Below, piece after piece: positions 1 through 5,258 of a stretch of DNA of 6,015 bases. The DNA lies in contig CAZBNW010000138.1 of NCBI GenBank assembly GCA_964493385.1, forward strand, positions 1-6,015, given 5' to 3'. Made by a program: the position numbers and the translations under genes. Numbering within the stretch: position 1 is the first letter of the stretch; each line of letters opens with the position of its first letter. The notes under the pieces were generated by a model. That model had not been told where the DNA came from and did not search any database. It was given only the letters and a program-made list of their open reading frames with translations. This stretch comes from Loki-b32 sp964493385. GTDB lineage: Archaea; Asgardarchaeota; Lokiarchaeia; Sigyniarchaeales; SOKP01.

Positions 1-700
1 AATGGGAGTAGAAAAAGCAGTTATCTTCAATTTAGATGAAGAAACTCCCAGCGGTATCGCAGGACTTCCAAATGATTATTATGCTGAAATTGTGAGACAA
101 TTTCCTGATAAATTCATAGGATTTGCTGGTATTGATCCGCTAAAAAAAAAGAAGGCAATACAAGAAATTAAAAGATCATATGAATTAGGTCTAAGAGGCG
201 TAGCTATTAGACCATTTATGTTTCAAATCGCACCTACCCATAAAAAAATGTATCCAATTTATTCTATATGTGTAGAACTTGATATTCCTATATGGTTTCA
301 TATGTCTATTAATTATTCAACTAATACAATGGAAGTTGAACGCCCAATTTATCTAGACGTTGTTGCTCAAGACTTTCCTGAATTAAAAATGATTGCTGGG
401 CATGGAGGATGGCCATGGGTAAATGAAATGGTTGCTGTCGCGTGGCGTAATCCAAATATTTATATTGATATCGCATCTTACCTTCCGAAATATATCGGTA
501 TGAAAGGAACAGGATGGGAACCTCTTATACATTTTGGGAATTCTGTTTTACAGGATAAAATTCTATTTGGCTCCACTTGGCTTTTTATGGGAATGACAAT
601 AAAACAACTGGCAGATGAAGTCATGAAATTGCCTTTAAAGGAAGAAGTTAAAAAAAAATGGCTCTATATTAATGCGGCACGGCTTTTTGGTATTGAATAA
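1..700 (+). CDS. Amidohydrolase-related TIM-barrel protein (COG2159/PF04909 type), 5'-truncated
   Basis: This is the C-terminal part (232 residues visible) of a metal-dependent hydrolase or decarboxylase of the amidohydrolase-2 family. The first visible Met lies in the segment MGVEKAVIF. In this family that segment normally follows an N-terminal metal-binding HxH strand, so the true start is very probably before the window and this ATG is internal. Visible family landmarks are the strand ending IPIWFH (H100, the expected strand-5 metal ligand), AGHGGWPW (H134, matching the catalytic His of ACMSD-like enzymes), and the C-terminal INAARLFGI helix. The usual final motif FGSDxP reads FGSTW here, so the metal-binding Asp is Thr192. 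That is odd and casts doubt on standard catalysis. The substrate cannot be predicted. The gene ends in TAA, with 76 bases to the next gene. Family assignment is firm; activity is uncertain. Confidence 0.85.
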   Translation, partial: MGVEKAVIFNLDEETPSGIAGLPNDYYAEIVRQFPDKFIGFAGIDPLKKKKAIQEIKRSYELGLRGVAIRPFMFQIAPTHKKMYPIYSICVELDIPIWFHMSINYSTNTMEVERPIYLDVVAQDFPELKMIAGHGGWPWVNEMVAVAWRNPNIYIDIASYLPKYIGMKGTGWEPLIHFGNSVLQDKILFGSTWLFMGMTIKQLADEVMKLPLKEEVKKKWLYINAARLFGIE

Positions 701-750
701 GCAAAAATTGAATAACAATAAACTTTATTTTTAGCTCTTATCTAACCTTA

Positions 751-760
751 TTAAAATATA
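751..760 (+). promoter_or_regulatory. Candidate TATA box for the DUF3795 gene
   Basis: The AT-only block TTAAAATATA lies about 20-25 bases before the ATG at 777. That spacing would place transcription start at or within a few bases of the start codon. No Shine-Dalgarno-like sequence precedes the ATG, which fits a leaderless archaeal mRNA. This is inferred from spacing and composition only. Confidence 0.4.
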
Positions 761-776
761 TTTATGTTTTTATCAA

Positions 777-1196
777 ATGTCAGAAGATTTAAAAACTTGG
801 CACGCTCCCTGTGGAATTTATTGTAAGAGATGCCCAGGTGTAAAAGCTTATGAATGTAAAGGGTGTAGAGAACAAAAAGGGCAAATCTACAAACTTCCTG
901 TATGCAAAACATATGAATGTGTCACAAGTAAAGGCTACGAATTTTGTTATGAATGTACTGATTTCCCTTGTGAAATGTTGCAACCTATTGTAAATTTTGA
1001 AATTTTTGTACCTCATAATTCTAAAGTGTATAATTCAATTATGATACAAAAATTAGGTCTAAAGGAATGGAATAAAATCTGTGATGAGAAAACTGCACTT
1101 TATTACCAAGGAAGGAAGGTCAAATATGGAGGGGACCCTCTCACTTTAGAGAAAAAGGACCCAAACATATATAAAAAAAAGAAAAAAGAAGACTAA
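777..1196 (+). CDS. DUF3795 family cysteine-rich protein
   Basis: This 139-residue soluble protein has the DUF3795 (PF12675) pattern: a conserved N-terminal CGIYCxxCP (C12, C16, C19), then CKGC (C27, C30), C43, C48, CYEC (C57, C60) and FPC (C65). The paired cysteines suggest bound metal, probably zinc. The biochemical role of the family is not established. The C-terminal part contains YYQGRKVKYGG and ends in a lysine-rich tail (KKKKKED). The length is ordinary for the family. No signal peptide or membrane segment is seen. The start is supported by the upstream TATA-like box and by the cysteine motif starting at residue 12. The TAA stop overlaps the TAG stop of the convergent Rad51-like gene by 4 bases. 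The family call is confident; no function is proposed. Confidence 0.88.
   Translation: MSEDLKTWHAPCGIYCKRCPGVKAYECKGCREQKGQIYKLPVCKTYECVTSKGYEFCYECTDFPCEMLQPIVNFEIFVPHNSKVYNSIMIQKLGLKEWNKICDEKTALYYQGRKVKYGGDPLTLEKKDPNIYKKKKKED
1171..1189 (-). terminator. Poly-T terminator for the minus-strand Rad51-like gene, inside the DUF3795 coding end
   Basis: Read on the minus strand, the bases just after the TAG stop at 1193-1195 form a long T-tract (two T-runs broken by a single C). Archaeal termination typically occurs at such U-rich stretches. On the plus strand the same bases encode the lysine-rich tail of the DUF3795 protein. Confidence 0.5.
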
Positions 1197-2014
1197 AACC
1201 AGTAATCTATCGTCGCATTCTTTAAAGGAACTTTTTTCTTAGGTTTACGGGGCTTCCACTTTAACAACCTATTTTCAGGCAAGTAAGGATGCTGAACAAG
1301 GGTATATTCCATATATCGTTCGTCATCATTTATCATTACTAGCACATTTCCAAAATGAGAAAGAATTTTTCCCCCCTTCGGTCTGAAAAGGGAATGTTCG
1401 TGTAAAGGTGCTGTTATAATAATGAGGGGTTTTGTTTTCCAGAGTATTTGTTTAATTCCATCTATTGTTCCCAGCAGATCTTCAAAAGTCTGTTTTTCAT
1501 AGCCTTCAAACAGAGTTGTAATCCCAGAGATTAACACAACTTTCACATCTTCAAGTGTGGAAAGTCTATTCTCCAAGATTTCAACCATCTGATCCCATGT
1601 AAATGCTCGTGAAATAAGAATGTTTTCTAACACTTTCCGGGGGGATAGATTTTGTGACACCGCAAACTTGCTTACATTATAAGGATTAAACCGATTGTTT
1701 CCATCAATAAAGGCGACTCTAATACCTTCTCCAAACCCTCCATTGCTAAAATCTTTTTGGGCAATAACAGCCGTTGTTAATAAAATGTTGGTTGTTAGCT
1801 TCTTGTCTCCATAGAGTAAATACACTAAATCTCGATGAAACCCCCCAGAAAGCAACTCGTCTAGTGTGGTATCCCCGCTTGAAATGAGTGGAAAATTATT
1901 GTTCCTTTTGAATAGCTTAAGTCCTGAGTCAAACGTCATCATATGAAGTAACGATTCTTCAAAATAAAACAAAGATACACCGACAATTTTCTGAAATACA
2001 CGCAATTTCTCCAT
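1193..2014 (-). CDS. Rad51/RadA-family paralog with degenerate Walker A and B motifs
   Basis: This 273-residue protein aligns by eye along its length with the RadA/RadB/Rad51 ATPase core. It has ISSGDTTLDELLSGG (44-58) just before the P-loop position. Next come IDGNNRFNP (103-111) in place of the RadA IDTExTFRP strand, then VLENILISRAF (128-138) as in RadA VLxNIxxARAF, and RPKGGKILSHF (211-221) at the L2/GGxxLxH region. The Walker A position reads GDKKLTTN (69-76), without GK[T/S]. The Walker B strand reads VKVVLISG (157-164), with Ser for Asp. The N-terminal helix-hairpin-helix domain of RadA is absent, so the size is nearer to RadB/RadC paralogs. It probably serves as a non-catalytic partner or regulator in recombination, though the role is inferred. 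The ATG at 2014 is used; a start at Met25 or Met26 would keep the core intact. The tail is lysine-rich. GC is about 40% in sampled blocks, above its neighbours. Confidence 0.78.
   Translation of the reverse strand: MEKLRVFQKIVGVSLFYFEESLLHMMTFDSGLKLFKRNNNFPLISSGDTTLDELLSGGFHRDLVYLLYGDKKLTTNILLTTAVIAQKDFSNGGFGEGIRVAFIDGNNRFNPYNVSKFAVSQNLSPRKVLENILISRAFTWDQMVEILENRLSTLEDVKVVLISGITTLFEGYEKQTFEDLLGTIDGIKQILWKTKPLIIITAPLHEHSLFRPKGGKILSHFGNVLVMINDDERYMEYTLVQHPYLPENRLLKWKPRKPKKKVPLKNATIDYWF
1232..1240 (+). terminator. Candidate T-tract terminator for the plus-strand DUF3795 gene
   Basis: A T6 run followed by CTT lies about 36 bases after the DUF3795 stop, inside the 3' end of the convergent gene. 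On the other strand it encodes three consecutive lysines (K259-K261) of the Rad51-like protein. The run is short, so it is a weaker candidate than the minus-strand tract at 1171-1189. Confidence 0.3.
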
Positions 2015-2051
2015 AGTCTAGAATTATCATTTCTTTTTTTGAGAAAAAGTA

Positions 2052-2060
2052 TTCTTTTAA
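2052..2060 (-). promoter_or_regulatory. Possible TATA-like box for the Rad51-like gene
   Basis: Within the 145-base gap between the Fe-S gene stop and the Rad51-like ATG, the minus strand reads TTAAAAGAA about 40 bases before the start codon. It could be a weak TATA box giving a short leader. No clear Shine-Dalgarno sequence is seen in front of the ATG. Confidence 0.22.
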
Positions 2061-2092
2061 GAGTAAGACGGTTTCATGGAGACAGAGAGGGG

Positions 2093-2128
2093 TAATTAAA
2101 AGTAAAAATAAAGTAAAGAAAAGTTTTA
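2093..2128 (-). terminator. T-rich tract downstream of the Fe-S gene
   Basis: On the minus strand, about 35 bases past the TAA stop at 2160, there is a pyrimidine-rich block with several T-runs broken by single C or A bases. This fits archaeal U-rich termination. It suggests that transcription of the Sir2/Fe-S unit ends here and that the Rad51-like gene has its own promoter. Confidence 0.35.
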
Positions 2129-2159
2129 ATGGTGATTAATGCCCGACGATATCTTCCAA

Positions 2160-3088
2160 TTAACTCCTACTTTCTAATATTTTTTCGTGTAAAATTTGAA
2201 AATCTTTTTCTGGTACTCTATCCTTTAAGTCTTCTCTTAAAATAATTTTAATTGCATCATTAGGACATCTTGAAACGCAAACACCACATCCTATGCACCA
2301 ATTAGTATCAATTATAGCAATATCATCCTCTAGTTTAATTGCGTTTGCCGGACAAATCTCTATGCAATTACCACAACCAACGCAATCCTCAAAAGATGTT
2401 TCACGAATGAAATAAGTGGCAATTATTTCATCTCGAGGTATTTTTCTTCGTCGAATTCTTCCTAAATTCCAGCAAGAACAACCACAACAATTACAATTCT
2501 GTTGCACGTTATCAATAGCATTATCAGTGAAATGAACCAGTCCCGCTTCTGAAGCTTTCCTGCTAATTTCTAATGCTTCATCAACGCTTACTTCTCTTGC
2601 AAAACCTTTATCAATTATAAAACGTGCTAAATCATTAAATTTCATACAAACTTCCATAGGATGTCCGCATTCTCTATCTATTAATTTCATAGATTGGCGA
2701 CATATACAGTGGGCTACGGCAATAACATTAGCTTTTTTTATAATTTCTTTCATAACTTGATAAGGCAAGATCGCCTGTGTATCTGGTTCGACTGTCTCGT
2801 CTACAGGGATGTATCTAAAAGGAATAGGATTAGTACTATAAGATTCTTTCGTCACTTCTGTATTAAAATACTTGAGTACTTGNNNNNNNNNNNNNNNNNN
2901 NNNNNNNNNNNNNNNNNNNNNNNNNNNNNNNNNNNNNNNNNNNNNNNNNNNNNNNNNNNNNNNNNNNNNNNNNNNNNNNNNNTGAAATTTGATTGTAAAA
3001 TTTTAAGTAAATCTTCTCTAGGTGGACACATCATTCCCATTGATGATAAGTGGTCCATTAACTGTTCATAAATATCTTGTGTTGTCAT
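2160..3088 (-). CDS. Multi-cluster 4Fe-4S protein with N-terminal helical domain, split by an assembly gap
   Basis: One gene appears to span the run of Ns. Before the gap are 35 residues (DIYEQLMDHL..., 3088 down to 2983), resembling the N-terminal domain of ferredoxin-like proteins that carry a CxCR motif. After the gap the frame is open from 2882, so the GTG at 2855 is not the real start. The continuation is QVLKYFNTEV, then FRYIPVDETVEP and LPYQVMKEII. Counting the GTG at 2855 as residue 1, there follows HCICR (C50, C52) with C63 and C70, then a dense cluster CNCCGCSC (121-128). Two classical [4Fe-4S] motifs end the protein: CVGCGNCIEICP (158-169) and CIGCGVCVSRCP (187-198). It is probably a cytoplasmic electron carrier or redox subunit; the partner is unknown. 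No membrane segments are seen. It follows Sir2 by 50 bases. The two halves are out of frame across exactly 100 Ns, so the gap length is wrong rather than the gene broken. Confidence 0.8.
2883..2982. other. Assembly gap (100 Ns) inside the Fe-S gene
   Basis: Exactly 100 undetermined bases, a common placeholder for a scaffold gap of unknown size. To keep the flanking reading frames joined, the true gap must have a length of 3n+2 bases. From remembered relatives of this protein family, the missing middle part is probably near 90 residues, so the true gap is likely longer than 100 bases. Confidence 0.95.
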
Positions 3089-3103
3089 AATAAATTGATC
3101 AAT

Positions 3104-3110
3104 CTCCTTT
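3104..3110 (-). promoter_or_regulatory. Shine-Dalgarno-like AAAGGAG before the Fe-S gene
   Basis: On the minus strand AAAGGAG ends 15 bases before the ATG at 3088. The motif is strong but the spacing is longer than usual. No in-frame ATG, GTG or TTG lies closer to it, so 3088 remains the best start. Confidence 0.45.
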
Positions 3111-3138
3111 AATTTTTTATCTTTATCTTATTTCTTTT

Positions 3139-3915
3139 TTAATTTTTATTAGTTTCTCTATCAACGATGGAAACTACTTTTGGAAGTACATCCCCAATTT
3201 TTTCATGGATAACAACCTCAGATGCTGAATCCATGTCAGTTTCTTGAATGTTAATTATCGCGAGTTTTGCCCCCATTGACAATAATTTTTGAGGATAGAA
3301 CGCAACTGGATAAACCACAAGGGAAGACCCAAGAACAAGTAATAAATCACAATCAACAATCATTTTATCTGCCGCTTCAAGTGTTTTAGATTCAAGTGGT
3401 TCACCGAAAAAAATCGCATTTGGTTTTAATACTCCAGAGCATTTCTCACAGGAAGGAGAATAATTTCCTTCTAATACTTGATTTACCATGAAACTTATTT
3501 GATATATTTGTCCGCAACTCATGCATTTTGCTTCATAAGCATTTCCGTGGAATTCAACAATGTTTTTTGTCTTTGCTTTATGATGCAATCTATCAATGTT
3601 TTGAGTAAGAACTCCTTTTAACTTCCCTAGTTTTTGAAGTTTTGTCAATGCTTTATGCCCCTTATTTGGTCGTGCTCTAAAAATAGCCTTACCTGTCTCT
3701 AACATAAATTCTAAATTTTTTGCGGGATTCGCCACATACGAATGTATCGAAGCAAATTCATAAGGATCTACCTTTTTCCATAATCCGGTACCGGGTGACC
3801 GGAAGTCCTGTATGCCACTTTCTGTAGACATTCCAGCTCCAGATAATACAACTATATTTTCTGAGTTTAAGATTAAATTAGCTAGTTCCTCAATTTTTTC
3901 TTCTAAACTGGACAT
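3139..3915 (-). CDS. Sir2-family NAD-dependent protein deacylase (sirtuin)
   Basis: This complete 258-residue sirtuin removes acetyl or other acyl groups from lysine using NAD+, releasing nicotinamide and O-acyl-ADP-ribose. Motifs in order: GAGMSTESGIQDFR (26-39, NAD binding), TQNIDRLH (104-111), FHG with catalytic His123, and zinc cysteines C131, C134, C156 and C159. These are followed by KPNAIFFGE (164-172) and LGSSLVVYPV (195-204). TQNIDRLH and LGSSLVVYP recall the class U bacterial/archaeal type such as Thermotoga maritima Sir2. The Tyr/Arg pair of class III desuccinylases is not evident in the region around 70-80 (LEFMLETGKAIFR), so deacetylation is the likelier activity. All catalytic residues are present. 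GGAG lies 10 bases before the ATG, supporting the start. The Fe-S gene follows 50 bases downstream with no intervening T-tract, which suggests co-transcription. In archaea the targets could include chromatin proteins such as Alba, but nothing here identifies a substrate. Confidence 0.95.
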   Translation of the reverse strand: MSSLEEKIEELANLILNSENIVVLSGAGMSTESGIQDFRSPGTGLWKKVDPYEFASIHSYVANPAKNLEFMLETGKAIFRARPNKGHKALTKLQKLGKLKGVLTQNIDRLHHKAKTKNIVEFHGNAYEAKCMSCGQIYQISFMVNQVLEGNYSPSCEKCSGVLKPNAIFFGEPLESKTLEAADKMIVDCDLLLVLGSSLVVYPVAFYPQKLLSMGAKLAIINIQETDMDSASEVVIHEKIGDVLPKVVSIVDRETNKN

Positions 3916-3925
3916 TAATTAAATG

Positions 3926-3929
3926 CTCC
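3926..3929 (-). promoter_or_regulatory. Shine-Dalgarno GGAG for Sir2
   Basis: On the minus strand GGAG sits 10 bases before the Sir2 ATG. This supports that start and implies a leadered mRNA, unlike the neighbouring DUF362 gene. Confidence 0.55.
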
Positions 3930-3977
3930 AAAAAGTAATTAATAAAAAAAAGAACGGCATTATTTGAAGTTATAGAG

Positions 3978-3989
3978 TATAATATTATA
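3978..3989. promoter_or_regulatory. Perfect 12-base palindrome TATAATATTATA in the divergent promoter region
   Basis: TATAATATTATA is its own reverse complement and lies between divergent sir2 and DUF362 genes. Read towards sir2 it would act as a TATA box, placing transcription start near 3957 and giving a leader of about 40 bases that contains the GGAG site. A palindrome in such AT-rich DNA can arise by chance. Confidence 0.35.
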
Positions 3990-4005
3990 TTAAATAAAAG
4001 AAATT

Positions 4006-4020
4006 TTGATTAAAAATCAA
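4006..4020. repeat. Short inverted repeat TTGAT-TAAAA-ATCAA
   Basis: Five-base arms flank a five-base spacer, just upstream of the DUF362 TATA-like box. It could be an operator for a dimeric regulator, or chance in AT-rich sequence. Confidence 0.2.
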
Positions 4021-4029
4021 CATTTTAAT

Positions 4030-4039
4030 TTTATAAATA
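4030..4039 (+). promoter_or_regulatory. TATA box for the DUF362 gene
   Basis: TTTATAAATA is a good archaeal TATA match centred about 24 bases before the ATG at 4058, as expected for a leaderless transcript. No Shine-Dalgarno sequence is seen. This favours the ATG at 4058, although the in-frame ATG at 4070 cannot be excluded. Confidence 0.5.
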
Positions 4040-4057
4040 CAATTTACTACCTAATAT

Positions 4058-4948
4058 ATGGTGTATGATATGACCAAAGTAGTTGTTGTTTCTACAAAAG
4101 ATCGTGTTTATGGTGTAAATAAATCCTTGGAGTTATTAGGTGTCAATCCTGTTAAAGATAAAAATGTAGTTTTCAAACCAAATTTTAATACTGCTGATCC
4201 TCCTCCTGCTTCAAGCTCAATGGAGACCATAAAGCAACTCATCATTAAGCTAAAAGAAATGGGTGCAAAATCCATTATAATTGCCGAACGAAGTGGTCCA
4301 GTTAATACTGCTGAAACATTTAAGAAAAAAGGATTATATAAATTAGCAAAAGAAATAGATTTTAAGATTGTTGATTTAACTGATGTACCAAAAGAAGAAT
4401 ATGTCTTGAAAAAACCTGAAGATTGCCATTGGAAAGATGGATTTCTTTTTGCTAAAATTTATGATGATGCAGAATGCATTGTTGAAACCTGTTGTCTAAA
4501 GACTCATAGGTATGGTGGGCATTTTACTTTATCACTAAAGAACGCAGTAGGATTAGTGCGTAGAGATTACATGCCTGAGTTGCACTCTTCCAAATATCAA
4601 AGGGAAATGATTGCGGAAATTAATACCGTATATAAACCCGACTTAATTATTATGGATGGTATTTTTACTTTTGTAGATGGTGGCCCAATGAACGGTACTC
4701 GAAAAAAAGCAAATGTCTTTGTAGCAGGTACAGATAAGGTAGCAATTGATGCTGTTGGAGTTGCTCTGTTACGAATTCTTGGGACAACCCCAGAAGTAAC
4801 CAACGGATCAATTTTTGAGCAAGCACAAATTAAAAGAGCAGTAGAACTAGGAGTAGGAATAACATCACCAGACGAAATTGAATTTATAACTGATTCTGAA
4901 GAAACTGAAAAATTAGTTATACAAATCAAAGAAAAGCTTAAAGAATGA
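4058..4948 (+). CDS. DUF362 domain-containing protein
   Basis: This 296-residue protein matches the DUF362 family (PF04015) over nearly its full length. Landmarks are VVFKPNFN (37-44), IIIAERSG (73-80), ETCCLKTHRYGGHFTLSLKN (143-162), IIMDGIFTFVDGGP (197-210) and GTDKVAIDAVGVALL (224-238), then a charged C-terminal helix. Several DUF362 proteins carry an attached ferredoxin domain; here none is present and the cysteines (C123, C140, C145, C146) do not form a CxxCxxC motif. The biochemical role of the family is not settled, though it is often associated with iron-sulfur proteins. No signal peptide or membrane segment is seen. The next five residues of another possible start, at 4070, are MTKVV. 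It is divergent from sir2 and ends with TGA at 4946-4948, which also shows that TGA is a stop in this genome. Confidence 0.9.
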   Translation: MVYDMTKVVVVSTKDRVYGVNKSLELLGVNPVKDKNVVFKPNFNTADPPPASSSMETIKQLIIKLKEMGAKSIIIAERSGPVNTAETFKKKGLYKLAKEIDFKIVDLTDVPKEEYVLKKPEDCHWKDGFLFAKIYDDAECIVETCCLKTHRYGGHFTLSLKNAVGLVRRDYMPELHSSKYQREMIAEINTVYKPDLIIMDGIFTFVDGGPMNGTRKKANVFVAGTDKVAIDAVGVALLRILGTTPEVTNGSIFEQAQIKRAVELGVGITSPDEIEFITDSEETEKLVIQIKEKLKE

Positions 4949-5046
4949 CTGAGTATTTGTTACAGCTCTAATCGAGGAAAAAAAAGATACTAACTAAATT
5001 AGTAATTTGTCTATTATGAAAAAATCGTTAATTTTACTAGATTTTC

Positions 5047-5082
5047 GATATTCTGATCTAGATAGATCATTTGTATAATATC
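5047..5082. repeat. Nested inverted repeat (possible operator or cruciform)
   Basis: The inner part is a perfect 16-base inverted repeat TGATCTA-GA-TAGATCA (5054-5069). Outer arms GATATT (5047-5052) and AATATC (5077-5082) are also reverse complements, offset asymmetrically from the inner element. It is followed by A-runs rather than a T-tract on the plus strand, so it does not look like an intrinsic terminator for the DUF362 gene. It is about 180-210 bases upstream of the GTPase start. Confidence 0.45.
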
Positions 5083-5231
5083 CTAAAAAAGTGAAGTAAA
5101 AAAAATAATTTAATAACGATTATTTTTATTTATTGAATATAATATAATATTATTAATATTGCTCAAACATGCAAAATTCATCGTTTTAGATTAGTAAAAA
5201 GATTAAAATGATGGATGGAACCATGGATTGA

Positions 5232-5243
5232 GTTAAAATAATT
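5232..5243 (+). promoter_or_regulatory. Candidate TATA box for the small GTPase gene
   Basis: GTTAAAATAATT is centred about 21-22 bases before the ATG at 5259. That is near the spacing for a leaderless transcript, and no Shine-Dalgarno site is seen. It supports 5259 as the intended start despite the apparent frameshift. Confidence 0.35.
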
Positions 5244-5258
5244 AACCAGAACGGTGAA

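Larger units (their letters stand above)
4949..5258. other. 310-base intergenic region without a supported gene
   Basis: Very AT-rich. It holds a short inverted repeat ACTAA-CTAAA-TTAGT (4989-5003), the nested inverted repeat at 5047-5082, and an AT-only promoter-like block (5136-5160) containing the palindrome ATAATATTAT (5144-5153). A TATA-like stretch close to the GTPase start completes it. The only plus-strand ATG frames are tiny: 20 codons at 5016-5078 and 7 codons at 5208-5231. Neither has support. No tRNA or other structured RNA is recognised. Confidence 0.6.

Noticed and set aside
789..1016. Minus-strand frame opposite the DUF3795 gene
   Set aside because: Antisense shadow of a clearly recognisable cysteine-rich protein; no family features of its own.
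2160..2855. GTG at 2855 as the true start of the Fe-S protein
   Set aside because: The frame stays open upstream into the N gap, and the N-terminal family domain is present on the far side of the gap.
2694..3071. Plus-strand frame running through the N gap
   Set aside because: Antisense to the Fe-S gene and open only because Ns contain no stops.
4597..4929. Minus-strand frame opposite the DUF362 gene
   Set aside because: Antisense shadow; low-complexity Ser/Ile/Thr-rich product with no recognisable motif.
5016..5078. 20-codon plus-strand frame beginning MKKSLILLDF
   Set aside because: Too short, lies across the inverted repeat, and has no ribosome site or recognised family.
5047..5082. Inverted repeat as an intrinsic terminator of the DUF362 gene
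   Set aside because: It lies about 100 bases past the stop and is followed by A-runs rather than a T-tract on the plus strand.
5208..5231. Seven-codon upstream frame MMDGTMD before the GTPase
   Set aside because: It is in the same frame as the ATG at 5259 and could be an upstream leader or a lost N-terminal extension, but it is too short and AT-biased to support.
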